This document shows, piece after piece, positions 42,118 through 50,909 of a stretch of DNA of 64,000 nucleotides. A program made the position numbers and the translations under genes. This stretch comes from Turneriella sp. (GTDB lineage: Bacteria > Spirochaetota > Leptospiria > Turneriellales > Turneriellaceae): contig JABARV010000001.1 of NCBI GenBank assembly GCA_019186965.1, positions 86,288 through 150,287 on the forward strand, written 5' to 3'. The notes under the pieces were generated by a model. It saw only the letters and a list, made by a program, of their open reading frames with translations. It was not told the origin of the DNA and made no database searches. Each line of letters opens with the position of its first letter. The first letter of the stretch is position 1.

Positions 42118-43107
42118 CTACATGGTTTCGAGTATCTTCGCTTTTTTGGCGTCGAACTCTGCTTGCGTAATGAGCCCTTGGTCGAGCATGCCTTTGAGCT
42201 TTTGGATTTTTGCCGTTGGATCGTCCGCGTTTGCTTGCTGTGGCTGGCCAGAGACATTCATTTGGCCCATCATTTGCCCCATCATTTGCCCCATACCCAT
42301 TCCCATACCGGCTTGCATCATACCACCGCCGGCGCCTTCGTTTTTTGCACCCGCTTCGCCAATATCGAGCATACGCTTTTGTGCGTATTTGTCGCCCAAA
42401 ATGTCCATTTGTGCTTTGTCGGCTTTTGCTTGTTGCAACGCCTTGTAGCCTGGGTCGTCTTGCGGAATGTTGAGCGATTCGATTTCAAATTGCTCGATGG
42501 CAATGCCAAAGCGTTCAAACTTTTTCACTAAAAGAGGTTTAAAAGCTTCCTCTATTTTAGAGCGTTGCGTGTTGATACGGATAATGTCGATATTTTGTTC
42601 GTGTACCACCTGTGAGAGCATCTCTTCGATATCCGAGACGATTGTAGAGAGCATAAGGTTTTGTATGCTTTCGGTTGTCGTTTTTCCCTGTGTACCAATG
42701 ACTTGCTTTACGAAAGTACGCGTGTCCGCGACGCGAATACCGTATACGCCAAATGCGCGTAAATTCGTGATGATTCCGAATTTTGGGTCTTCAACCTGTA
42801 TGGGAGTTTTTGTTCCCCAGCCGATTCCTTGAAAAATTTGCTTAGAAATAAACCATACTTCTGCGGCAAATGGTGTATCTCCACCAAAAACCTTGTTTAC
42901 AAATTTTTCTAATAGGGGAATGTTATTCGATTTAAGAGTATACGTTCCGGGACCAAATAAATCGTGGACTTCGCCTCCTTTGAAGAAAATCGCCTCTTGC
43001 GAATCGTTAACGATAAGTTGTGCGCCCCAGGTAATTCCTTCGTCAGGAAATTTCCACGCAATGTCGTCGGGACCGCCATTAAACTTAAGTCTATCTACCA
43101 ATGCCAT
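42118..43107 (-). CDS. SPFH-domain protein with SHOCT tail (YdjI-like)
   Basis: 329 residues. The N-terminal three quarters form the SPFH/band-7-type fold found in YdjI-like 'virion core' proteins (EAIFFKGGEVHDLFGPGTYTLKSNNIPLL, DPKFGIITNLRAFGVYGIRVAD). Residues about 255-295 are Met/Gly/Gln-rich (GMGMGMGQMMGQMMGQM). The last 30 form a SHOCT motif (KIQKLKGMLDQGLITQAEFDAKKAKIL). SPFH proteins often organise membranes or respond to envelope stress; the exact role is unknown. GGAGGAT lies nine bases before the ATG, one of the best ribosome sites in the window. Confidence 0.85.
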   Translation of the reverse strand: MALVDRLKFNGGPDDIAWKFPDEGITWGAQLIVNDSQEAIFFKGGEVHDLFGPGTYTLKSNNIPLLEKFVNKVFGGDTPFAAEVWFISKQIFQGIGWGTKTPIQVEDPKFGIITNLRAFGVYGIRVADTRTFVKQVIGTQGKTTTESIQNLMLSTIVSDIEEMLSQVVHEQNIDIIRINTQRSKIEEAFKPLLVKKFERFGIAIEQFEIESLNIPQDDPGYKALQQAKADKAQMDILGDKYAQKRMLDIGEAGAKNEGAGGGMMQAGMGMGMGQMMGQMMGQMNVSGQPQQANADDPTAKIQKLKGMLDQGLITQAEFDAKKAKILETM

Positions 43108-43222
43108 AATTTAATCCTCCACATAGGTTCTTAAAAGATAGACTACCATATACCATAAATCGCCTGCTTCTGCCATTATTTTTTTATTTTTTGCTTGTTG
43201 CTTTACGGTTGCTTTAGTTTAA

Positions 43223-44329
43223 GTGCGTGTGCAAGAAGCAACAGCCGTACCTGCGGGTGATACCTTTATAGAACACTATGAACGGAAAATCCATAGCCAA
43301 AAGCAACTTATTGAGCTTTCAAAGGCCCTCAACTCTAATTTAGATTTACGTTCGCTTATTGACTCCATATTAAACGTAAGTTTAGCGCAAAGCCGATGCC
43401 TTCAGGCAGGTGTCTACCTTGTTCCCGAAGTCGATTACCACAGCCTTGTCCTTAACGAAAACTTTATTGGTTTTGAAATTGCTAATGCAAACGATTTTGT
43501 TATCCCGTACAAAAGCGATTTGGTAAAACTGCTTGCAGGCCACCCAACCCTTCTTACCCTAAAAGAAATTAAGGAAATCGCCGCAGCCACTGCGCATTCC
43601 AGCTTGGCGGAAGTCGACTACCAAGAAGCAATTTTACAACTTTCGCAACTGAATGAAAACCTTCTCCTCGTACCACTTAAAGCCAAAGGGCGTATAAACG
43701 GTATCTTGGTTATGGGGCCTAAATCCGATGGAGAAGCGTATTTAGCCGAAGAAAAAGCATTTCTTTCCGATTTGGCGTCTCTTGCGGCGATTGCGGTCGA
43801 GAACGCACGGCTTTACGAGCTTGCTACTGTCGATATGATGACAAAGCTTAAAATCCACCATTACTTCCAAGCGCGTTTACGCGAAGAAATGGACTCTGCA
43901 CAAATAACTAAAAAGCCCTTGGGACTTCTGCTCACCGATATCGACCATTTTAAAAAGTTTAACGACACGTATGGGCATCAAGTAGGAGATCTTGTCCTTA
44001 AAGAAGTTGCAAAAGTACTGATTAAGACCGCACGGGGTAGAGATACCGCAGCCCGTTACGGTGGCGAAGAATTTGCAATTATTGCGCCTGGCAGAAGCCT
44101 CGAAGATATGCAAAAAATTGCCGAAAAAATACGCGAAAGCATACAAAAGATGCGCGTCCCCAACCCCACCGACAAAGGCGACGAAATTTTGAAAGTAACA
44201 ATTTCGATTGGAGTAACAGTTTTACGCCACGACGAAGACCAAGAAAATAAAGAGATTATTGAACGTGCAGATAAAGCACTTTACGCCGCCAAACACGGTG
44301 GGCGTAACAGGGTCGAGGTACTAAAGTAG
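43223..44329 (+). CDS. Diguanylate cyclase with GAF-like sensor domain
   Basis: 368 residues, cytosolic. N-terminal 1-40 is a helix; 40-195 is a GAF-like domain (LLVPLKAKGRINGILVMGPKSDGE, IAVENARLYELA). GGDEF domain 200-368: active site GGEEF (280-284), metal Asp in LLTDIDHFKKFND, and the I-site RGRD (271-274) five residues before GGEEF, so product inhibition is probably intact. It makes cyclic di-GMP. Start is GTG 43223. It ends one base from convergent rpmB. Confidence 0.9.
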   Translation: MRVQEATAVPAGDTFIEHYERKIHSQKQLIELSKALNSNLDLRSLIDSILNVSLAQSRCLQAGVYLVPEVDYHSLVLNENFIGFEIANANDFVIPYKSDLVKLLAGHPTLLTLKEIKEIAAATAHSSLAEVDYQEAILQLSQLNENLLLVPLKAKGRINGILVMGPKSDGEAYLAEEKAFLSDLASLAAIAVENARLYELATVDMMTKLKIHHYFQARLREEMDSAQITKKPLGLLLTDIDHFKKFNDTYGHQVGDLVLKEVAKVLIKTARGRDTAARYGGEEFAIIAPGRSLEDMQKIAEKIRESIQKMRVPNPTDKGDEILKVTISIGVTVLRHDEDQENKEIIERADKALYAAKHGGRNRVEVLK

Positions 44330-44330
44330 A

Positions 44331-44552
44331 TTAGCGGTTCGCATCTTTCATCATCGCCGCTAAACCTTTTTTCTGCAAAGTGCGTAGCGCACGCGTTGAA
44401 ATATTGAGTGTAATAAAACGCCCTTCTTCAGGTAAAAAAACGCGCTTTTTTTGTACATTGGCTTTGAACGTACGGCGTGTTTTGCGGTGCGAGTGGCTTA
44501 CGTTATTCCCGAAGCGGGTTCCCTTCCCAGTTAATTGACATGTTCTTGCCAT
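44331..44552 (-). CDS. rpmB: 50S ribosomal protein L28
   Basis: 73 residues from ATG 44552 ([11 protein letters not shown]), which has GGAG at the right distance; an ATG at 44564 would add four residues. L28 motifs: [35 protein letters not shown], then [16 protein letters not shown]. The usual second zinc pair is not complete, since only C5 remains. A TTTACA box near 44620 may be its promoter. Confidence 0.95.
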   Translation of the reverse strand: MARTCQLTGKGTRFGNNVSHSHRKTRRTFKANVQKKRVFLPEEGRFITLNISTRALRTLQKKGLAAMMKDANR

Positions 44553-44684
44553 AGTTATCTCCAACGTGTTTAAAGACTGTGAAAGGCTATTTTATATGAA
44601 CGAACACCTTGTAAAGCATAAGTGTGGTAGAACTAGGAACAATCTACTTGACCGCGCACACAATGAACCTTGCTTAAAAACTCC

Positions 44685-45389
44685 ATGCTCACCATCGTTG
44701 TCCCCATCTATAACGAAGCGCCACATTTGTTGCCTTTTTTGGTGCGACTCGACGGCGTTGAGCTTAAAATCCCAAAACAAATAATTTTTGTCGACGACGC
44801 CTCGCTCGATGCTTCGCTTTCTATCTTAAAAAATTTTTCTTTTCAAACCCCCGTAAAAATTATTGAAAACCCGATAAATCGCGGTAAAGGGTATGCCATC
44901 CGCCTTGCTCTCCAGAAAGTTGAGACTCCTCTTGTACTTATCCAAGACGCGGACATGGAGTATAACCCCAACGAAATAAATTTTCTAATCGGTGCGATGC
45001 GTGCCGATATGCCATACGCAGTTTTTGGTAGCCGTTATCTTAAAGGAAGAAATCCAAATGAATCGCGCATACATTTTTTTGCGAATTTTTTTTTGACTTT
45101 TATTTTTAATTTTGTTTACCGTACGCGCTTAACTGATATGGAAACGTGTTACAAATTGGTTCGCCATGCGGATTTACAACGCATCTGCTTAACACGCGAT
45201 GATTTTGGTATAGAACCTGAAATTTCTGCAAAACTTACCCGTAGCGGTGTAAAAATTTTAGAAGTATCCATTTCGTACAGAGCGCGTAACATTGCCGACG
45301 GTAAAAAAATTCGTTGGTGGGATGGAATTATTGCACTTTGGCTAATTTTTTATTTTCGGTATAAATCTTTCCGCATCGCCAAACCATAA
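44685..45389 (+). CDS. Family 2 glycosyltransferase (DPM-like)
   Basis: 234 residues from ATG 44685. N-terminal MLTIVVPIYNEA, then IIFVDDASLDAS (D-D/A-S acid motif), INRGKGYAIRLALQ, LIQDADMEYNPNEI (the D-x-D metal site), and FGSRYLKGRN. A C-terminal amphipathic stretch may lie on the membrane. Such enzymes make polyprenyl-phosphate-linked sugars. The exact sugar is unknown. No neighbour in the polysaccharide pathway is apparent. Confidence 0.88.
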   Translation: MLTIVVPIYNEAPHLLPFLVRLDGVELKIPKQIIFVDDASLDASLSILKNFSFQTPVKIIENPINRGKGYAIRLALQKVETPLVLIQDADMEYNPNEINFLIGAMRADMPYAVFGSRYLKGRNPNESRIHFFANFFLTFIFNFVYRTRLTDMETCYKLVRHADLQRICLTRDDFGIEPEISAKLTRSGVKILEVSISYRARNIADGKKIRWWDGIIALWLIFYFRYKSFRIAKP

Positions 45390-45427
45390 TACAGTCCTGC
45401 GATTACATTTTCCGCTTTGTTGAAGGG

Positions 45428-45456
45428 TTGACCTGACATTTACGTATTTTTATCTG
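45428..45456 (+). promoter_or_regulatory. Candidate promoter of the 45473 gene
   Basis: TTGACC (45428-45433), 17 bp, TATCTG (45451-45456). The predicted transcript would begin just a few bases before the ATG at 45473. Confidence 0.35.
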
Positions 45457-45472
45457 AATCAATCTGCTAATC

Positions 45473-46534
45473 ATGGTACAAATTACTCAGACAGCCCAAA
45501 TACACAAAGTACTCAATACTCTCATGGGAAAAAGGCCGTGTTCTTTGCTTGTTGGTTCCGATGAACATCCCACTGGATTTATTTCTTACACAAACCTAAG
45601 CACCGGTCTTGAACTAAAAATACGTACGCAATTTAACGATTCTCCCAAAGAAAGAAAAATTATCTTGCGGCACAACAACAAGCGCATTACAGTTATTTGT
45701 CGATTTATTCTACGCAACGGCCCTACAGAAATTTTGGGACCTCAAGCGCTTGAAATTACCGACGATGTAAAAAAAATCGAAACCCAAAGCCTTGTTTCTA
45801 CTCCCTTTTCGCTTTCAAATTTAACGTCTACGCGCGAAATTGCGCATATAATTGAAACAAATCGAAAAAAAGTCACAAGCTATGTCTTGAATTTTTTCGA
45901 CGAAGAACTCAAGGGTTTAGCCCCTTTCCATAGAGTATACCTCGCCATGGGGATTGCAACCGACGTTAGGCTTCGCCATTTAATCCGTAATCCGCGTATT
46001 ATCTATTTTAGCCCCGACCCTCCATCCGGTTTTAGGCCACAACAATTTTTTCCTCAAAATATTTATCTTGCCGAAATTCAACGCAGTGACCTTAAAGTAC
46101 CTTTAGACCTCAAAGGCGAAGTAACTATACCAATCCTTTATAGGCAAAAACTGCCGATTGGGTATGTACAGGTGAACACGCCGCGTTTTGTCGACGATGC
46201 AGTATTCCAAGCGGTAAAGAAAATAGCCGTCGCCATCGAAGCGCAACTGCGTAAAGTTGGGCTTGCTTTCGAAGAAGCGCAAACTCTACCCATTGCAAGG
46301 CTTGACACAAAAAATCTTGAACTCGAAATATCCGATCGTATTTTATTACGCCACTTTCAGCCCAATTTAAATTTACTCTTTCGTTTACAAAAAGGAAATA
46401 ACGTACTCGGGCATTTTACTGCAGTGGTTACGGATAGCAGCAATTTGGGCGGAGGCAAAACGCGCGCTACGCTTGAATTCCAAGAGATGGATGCAATGGC
46501 AGAGCTTAATTTAGAAGAAGCGTTAGAAAAATAA
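45473..46534 (+). CDS. PilZ-like / DUF1577-like protein
   Basis: 353 residues with no signal or membrane segment. The last third (LEISDRILLRHFQPNLNLLFRLQKGN... to LGGGKTRATLEFQEMDAMAELNLEEAL) has a beta-barrel rhythm like that of PilZ-type domains in spirochaetes, but the c-di-GMP RxxxR motif is not clear. The middle (FDEELKGLAPFHRVYLAMGIATDVRLRHLI) is helical. Leptospires have similar DUF1577 proteins of unknown role. A link with the diguanylate cyclase 1 kb upstream is only a guess. Confidence 0.45.
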   Translation: MVQITQTAQIHKVLNTLMGKRPCSLLVGSDEHPTGFISYTNLSTGLELKIRTQFNDSPKERKIILRHNNKRITVICRFILRNGPTEILGPQALEITDDVKKIETQSLVSTPFSLSNLTSTREIAHIIETNRKKVTSYVLNFFDEELKGLAPFHRVYLAMGIATDVRLRHLIRNPRIIYFSPDPPSGFRPQQFFPQNIYLAEIQRSDLKVPLDLKGEVTIPILYRQKLPIGYVQVNTPRFVDDAVFQAVKKIAVAIEAQLRKVGLAFEEAQTLPIARLDTKNLELEISDRILLRHFQPNLNLLFRLQKGNNVLGHFTAVVTDSSNLGGGKTRATLEFQEMDAMAELNLEEALEK

Positions 46535-46535
46535 T

Positions 46536-47033
46536 TTACTTATTTGCTAATTTCGCACAAATTTCAAGTAAAATTTCATGGTCTTTCACGAGAGCCTCAC
46601 GGTGTGAAGAGGCGATTGCTTTTGCAATACTATTTGCAACAATCGGTACTTTTACATCAACCATTACCGTGTATTCACGTACGCTCGATACAGGTGTCAC
46701 CACGGTATAGGGACAAACGGCGGTAATTTTTATTTTGTCAGGTATATACTCCGACTCCATGGTAAATTTACTCAAATAAGTTTCGGTATTAAACACATTT
46801 GTATCTACCATCTCGAGCATTTTTTCTGGAACCATTTTTTTTACGATATCTGGAATTGTCGACCCGAAGCGTAAACGCCGACGCGTTATAATAAGTGGAC
46901 CTTTTTCTTCAATACTCAAAAGTTCTTGGGAGTTCAATCCTGGTTGGCGCTCGATATATTCAAACCGCTGATTACGCGCTTGAAGCACGGTATCGAGTGG
47001 ATAAGGAAATTCTTGCCGTAATTCGTATCGCAT
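46536..47033 (-). CDS. DUF2505-like protein
   Basis: 165 residues. N-terminal MRYELRQEFPYPLDTVLQARNQRFEYI and the PGLNSQELLSIEEKGPLIITRRRLRFGS stretch fit the START-like DUF2505 family (small ligand-binding helix-grip fold). No signal peptide. It is the last gene of the leftward operon that starts near 51638 and lies three bases past the ABC permease gene. Confidence 0.6.
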   Translation of the reverse strand: MRYELRQEFPYPLDTVLQARNQRFEYIERQPGLNSQELLSIEEKGPLIITRRRLRFGSTIPDIVKKMVPEKMLEMVDTNVFNTETYLSKFTMESEYIPDKIKITAVCPYTVVTPVSSVREYTVMVDVKVPIVANSIAKAIASSHREALVKDHEILLEICAKLANK

Positions 47034-47036
47034 ACT

Positions 47037-48404
47037 TTAATCCTTTTTAACGAGGCTGAGCGTTTTGCGCCCTAAAATAACTATTCCAGGAACAAGCGAC
47101 GCAAGTGCGCTAATCGCCACGGTTATCGCATAGATAAGAAAACGATCTGACAGTTGAAGTTCGAGCTTCAAGTTCAAAAAATCTGTTCCTGATAATTTTG
47201 TAAGCCATGGTAAATCCGCCAAATGATGCTGCAACAGTCGGAGCGTCGGTTCCGCAAGAGAGAGAGCGAGAAACGAATGGAAAAACCCCCACAAAGCGCC
47301 TTCGATTGCGAGCAAAAGCCAAAGAAAAAACATCGACGAGCCAAACACAAGGTACAAACCAAATTCATACCGGTTTTGCGTTGCTAAAAGAGCGAAAGAA
47401 TTCGCAAGCGAAATCGAGGCTAACAAACCTAAAACAAAGGCGACAAGAACAAAAATTAAATCGATTTTTTCAAGCGACTTAAGCACCGTACCAAAACGCT
47501 TCGTTTGCTCTGGAACGCGTAATTTCTCGCGTTGTGCCGCTTTAATGACGGCAGGTAACGATTTTTCGTTTACAACTTTTACAAAAATTTGGTCGTAACT
47601 ATTAAGCGCGTTTACTTGCTTTCTTTCGCGGTGTTTTTTTTGCACCCAGTCTAATGGCACCCCAAGCGCAGAGATTATTCCCGCTGGAGCAAATCCGCAA
47701 ATAACGAGAAGTGCGTCTTCGGTTTTACTCCACTTTGTGCCAACGATACTCTGCCCTAAAAGAGCGCGTAAACGCATTCCAACGACATCACGCGCGTTAA
47801 TATTAGGAAGGCCGTTAATCATCGCATAAGCATACATAATTTCAAGGTATGTTTCAGGAACAACCACCGGAATTTCGTCTATAGTCTTGCCGTTTTTGTC
47901 GACAACTTTTTTTCCCGCATACGGAGCACGGCACCGCATAAGGGGTTTAAGCATTGCCGCGGGAACGCCTTGAAGGACAAGATCAAAACTAAAACCCAAC
48001 TGCGAAAGAATCAAATCTTCAAACCTTCCAATAGCGGGTTGCTGTAAAAGCTGTGTCGCTTGTACACTAAGTACAGCGCCATCTGCCCATTTTTTTGCGC
48101 GTTCTAATGTTTTAGAGGTAATTGGCATTAGAATATCTTGCTCTTTACGAAAAAAATTCCATCCCGTGTTGGTTTTTCCCATTGCAGAAAGTTCTGGAAC
48201 CAAGCGCAATGTTTGCGCAGGAAGGCTCGATTCCATTTTTTCACGTAGCATCCGCTTAATTGGGTTAAGAACGCCCAAGATGGTAATCACCACAAGAAGA
48301 GAAACAAAGAGACCTATAGATGAAAAAAGATTACGAAAAAAATGCTTGCGAGCAATAAAAAAAATGAGATAAGTTCTTCGCACTAAAAAACGTAAAAAAT
48401 TCAC
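47037..48404 (-). CDS. FtsX/LolC-type ABC transporter permease
   Basis: 455 residues. One N-terminal membrane segment (about 25-47), a large periplasmic domain (48-310), and three more segments near 310-335, 355-395 and 420-445: the four-span topology of MacB/LolC/FtsX permeases. It overlaps the ATPase gene by 4 bp, which fixes the pair. Only one permease is present, so it may form a homodimer. LolCDE-type release of lipoproteins or export of another envelope ligand are the main options. Confidence 0.82.
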   Translation of the reverse strand: MNFLRFLVRRTYLIFFIARKHFFRNLFSSIGLFVSLLVVITILGVLNPIKRMLREKMESSLPAQTLRLVPELSAMGKTNTGWNFFRKEQDILMPITSKTLERAKKWADGAVLSVQATQLLQQPAIGRFEDLILSQLGFSFDLVLQGVPAAMLKPLMRCRAPYAGKKVVDKNGKTIDEIPVVVPETYLEIMYAYAMINGLPNINARDVVGMRLRALLGQSIVGTKWSKTEDALLVICGFAPAGIISALGVPLDWVQKKHRERKQVNALNSYDQIFVKVVNEKSLPAVIKAAQREKLRVPEQTKRFGTVLKSLEKIDLIFVLVAFVLGLLASISLANSFALLATQNRYEFGLYLVFGSSMFFLWLLLAIEGALWGFFHSFLALSLAEPTLRLLQHHLADLPWLTKLSGTDFLNLKLELQLSDRFLIYAITVAISALASLVPGIVILGRKTLSLVKKD

Positions 48405-49093
48405 TTACGACCTCTTCGTGCTACTTTTTTTTTGTCGAAGTCAAGGTGGCCATCGTGAAGCCGTAGCGTCACATCCGCTCGGCTCATGATATAATCGCTA
48501 TGCGAAACGCAAACAAGCGTTAAACCTTCGCCTCGCAACTCTTCAAGAAGGCTTACAATTGCAAGTTCCGTTGTGTGGTCTAAGTTTCCTGTAGGTTCAT
48601 CGAGAAGTAGCACCGGTGGGTTCATCCACAACGCTCGCGCAAGAGCGGTGCGTTGCGCTTCGCCTCCGGAAATTTGTGTGGGATAAGCTTTGGCGCGGTG
48701 GTCAATCCCTAGTTTTTGCATGCGTTTCAGCATTTGCGTTTTATCGACCTTTCGTCCTGAAAAAAAAGCAGGGAAGCGTATATTTTGTTCTACCGTTAAA
48801 AACGGAAGCAAACGAAAATCTTGAAATAAAAAACCAATATTGTTTTTACGAAACTTCCCTAAACCAAATTCGCCAATTTTTCCGTAAACGCGTTTTCCGC
48901 CAAATAAGTATTCTCCCGAAGAAGGCCTCTGGAAGCCACCCAAAATATAAAGAAGAGTACTTTTTCCACTCCCCGATTCGCCCGCAATAACGGTAAATGA
49001 TTTTTGCGCAATATCGATATTAATGCCGTCCAAAATTTTTCTTTTTCCATACGAAAACGAAAGATTTTTAAGTTCAATTAATTTTTTATTCAT
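48401..49093 (-). CDS. ABC transporter ATP-binding protein (LolD/MacB type)
   Basis: 230 residues from ATG 49093, which lies in the last codons of the response-regulator gene (8-bp overlap); the open frame continues upstream but not as ABC sequence. Walker A GESGSGKST, signature ISGGEAQRTALARAL, Walker B VLLLDEPTGNLD, then H-loop VCVSHSD. The closest layout is LolD/FtsE. It partners the overlapping permease. The operon begins with a sensor kinase and response regulator, so the transporter may answer an envelope signal. Confidence 0.92.
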   Translation of the reverse strand: MNKKLIELKNLSFSYGKRKILDGINIDIAQKSFTVIAGESGSGKSTLLYILGGFQRPSSGEYLFGGKRVYGKIGEFGLGKFRKNNIGFLFQDFRLLPFLTVEQNIRFPAFFSGRKVDKTQMLKRMQKLGIDHRAKAYPTQISGGEAQRTALARALWMNPPVLLLDEPTGNLDHTTELAIVSLLEELRGEGLTLVCVSHSDYIMSRADVTLRLHDGHLDFDKKKVARRGRK

Positions 49094-50159
49094 GGTGGCT
49101 ATCCGTTGAAACAGTTCCGGGAATTTCGTAGATACAAATATTTTTATACGCTTGAGCAGCGACAGTATTGTAAAGGCAAATGACCTCTGTTTTGCGGCCA
49201 CGCTCGATATTAAAAATTACTGAAGAAAGATGTTCCCGCAAAAGAAATATACCGCGCCCATGCGAATCGTGTAGCCCCATAGGTAGCCCCGTTTGGGCAT
49301 CCGCAGTTAAATGGCGATGTAGACGAAAGAGTATCTCTTTTTGTGTGAGCCTCCCGTGCGGATCCGCACAAAGAATAATTATCCATTCGTCGCAAATACC
49401 AAATTCAAGAGTAAACCAATCTTCTTCATCGAGAATAATATTTTGGTGTTTGTGCAAAACATCGTCGTGTAAACTTTTAGTCTGGTATTTAAATTCTCCC
49501 GTATCTTTAAGCGGAGCTCTAAAAATTGCGTTTGAAGTGATTTCATCTAAAACAAGTTTAATAATCGCTTCGGGAGCTTTCTTTTGGACTTTAAACTGTG
49601 CCGCTATGCGTTCCGAAAAATCGCTACGCTCAACAAGAGAGCGAATTTTTGTAGAATAAAGAATATGGTTCTCAAACTGCCGAGGAAAATTTTTTAACGC
49701 CACTTCTTGCACTTTAAGGTTTGGAAAATACCGCGTTACCCCAAAAATATCTCCCGTTAATATTTTTTCTACCGTCACTTCGATTTCTTTAAGGCTCATC
49801 CGGCCATGCTTTGTAAGTACTTGTGAAAAACCATGTTCGCGTATCGTATCGATAAAGTCGTTCACATCGTAAGAAGTAATAAGTACGACGGATATTTCTT
49901 TGCGCAATTTACGCGCAATTCTACCTAACTCCAAGCCATTCATCTCTGGTAATTTTATATCTGTAATAAGAAGCCGAATATCGCTTTCTTCCGCAAGGAT
50001 ATTTAAAGCTTCTTCTGCGCTTGATACAGCAACGACATCGTAACGGGCAAAGAGAAAATCACGGATTGCAAGTTGGATTGATTCTGCGTCTTCTACAAGA
50101 AGAATACGGCCTGCTGTAGAACTCGAACCATCGCCAAAATTGAGTAATGGAGCAGACAT
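49086..50159 (-). CDS. Response regulator with a C-terminal HATPase (anti-sigma/RsbW-like) domain
   Basis: 357 residues. The receiver domain (about 18-135) has phospho-acceptor Asp67 in LLITDIKLP, with acidic pocket VEDAE. Instead of a DNA-binding domain, the C-terminal half (190-330) is a HATPase_c-like fold: N-box KLVLDEITSNAI (E206-N210), then ILCADPHGRLTQKE, and glycine box DSHGRGIFLLRE. This resembles the SpoIIAB/RsbW anti-sigma kinases or HATPase_c_2 proteins. It may transmit a signal by phosphorylating a partner rather than by binding DNA. Coupled with the kinase gene (5 bp) and the ABC ATPase. Confidence 0.8.
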   Translation of the reverse strand: MSAPLLNFGDGSSSTAGRILLVEDAESIQLAIRDFLFARYDVVAVSSAEEALNILAEESDIRLLITDIKLPEMNGLELGRIARKLRKEISVVLITSYDVNDFIDTIREHGFSQVLTKHGRMSLKEIEVTVEKILTGDIFGVTRYFPNLKVQEVALKNFPRQFENHILYSTKIRSLVERSDFSERIAAQFKVQKKAPEAIIKLVLDEITSNAIFRAPLKDTGEFKYQTKSLHDDVLHKHQNIILDEEDWFTLEFGICDEWIIILCADPHGRLTQKEILFRLHRHLTADAQTGLPMGLHDSHGRGIFLLREHLSSVIFNIERGRKTEVICLYNTVAAQAYKNICIYEIPGTVSTDSHHE

Positions 50160-50164
50160 CGTAT

Positions 50165-50806
50165 TTACGGCGCAAGAGGTAGCTTTAGCGTCACACGTGT
50201 AAACGGTGGTCGCGACGCAACCGAAATACTCCCACGGTGCTCATCAATGATTTTATGCGCAATGAAAAGCCCTAAACCACGATTTTTTTTTCCTTTGGTT
50301 GTGTAAAAAGGTTCAAAGAGGCGCGAAAGACTCTTTTTAGGTATCCCGCCAGCGTCGTCGGTAAATTGTATGCGTACCAATTTTTGCATTTTTTTTATGC
50401 CCACCGATAACTGTACTTTATCAGCAGTGGGTTTTGCCCCCAACGCGTCCATAGTATTGCAAAGTATATTTTGCCAAACACGCCATAGACGAGAACTATC
50501 ACCAAGAACAAACAAAGGTTGCGAAGGCTTTATGTATTTTACTTCAAGCCTATTTTTTTCTAAAAGGATATGTTTTTCAAGCGCTACAGTAAGCTCTTCT
50601 CCAATATCTAAGCGCTTAAGCCGATATGTTTCTCTCTTGTTGAGTGTCTTTAACTCTTCTAAAAGGCTGGTTGCTTGTACTAAATCGTGATCGATATTTT
50701 GTACAAGCTTCTCCACAGCACGCGAACAAGAAAGGCGGCGCAACGCCTGTAAAGTTAAGTTGATTCCCGTAAGGGGGCCATTTAAATCATGCGCTATTGT
50801 ACGCAC
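50165..50806 (-). CDS. Sensor histidine kinase, truncated or short (no sensor domain)
   Basis: 213 residues from a GTG at 50806. Phospho-acceptor His6 lies in RTIAHDLNGPL at the very start; the ATPase part has NILCNTMDALGA (N-box), TDDAGGIPKKSL (G1), LFEPFYTTKGKKNRGLGLFIA (F and G2 boxes). The frame stays open upstream to a TAA at 50902-50904 and encodes kinase-like helix (ERLLKAKLDSLELFV), but no ATG, GTG or TTG exists there. So the gene has either lost its 5' end or uses an unusual start. No transmembrane or sensor part is visible. Confidence 0.8.
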   Translation of the reverse strand: MRTIAHDLNGPLTGINLTLQALRRLSCSRAVEKLVQNIDHDLVQATSLLEELKTLNKRETYRLKRLDIGEELTVALEKHILLEKNRLEVKYIKPSQPLFVLGDSSRLWRVWQNILCNTMDALGAKPTADKVQLSVGIKKMQKLVRIQFTDDAGGIPKKSLSRLFEPFYTTKGKKNRGLGLFIAHKIIDEHRGSISVASRPPFTRVTLKLPLAP

Positions 50807-50909
50807 GAAAAGCTCGAGCGAATCGAGCTTTGCTTTAAGAAGCCTTTCTTGCGAACTATGCCTCTCGAAAGGCTTTTTATTTTCGGATGTGCCTATAGCG
50901 CCTTAAAAA

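Noticed and set aside
50830..50885. Intrinsic terminator upstream of the histidine kinase
   Set aside because: The stem AAGCCTTTC/GAAAGGCTT is followed by Ts only on the plus strand, whereas both flanking genes run leftwards, so it cannot terminate them in the normal way.
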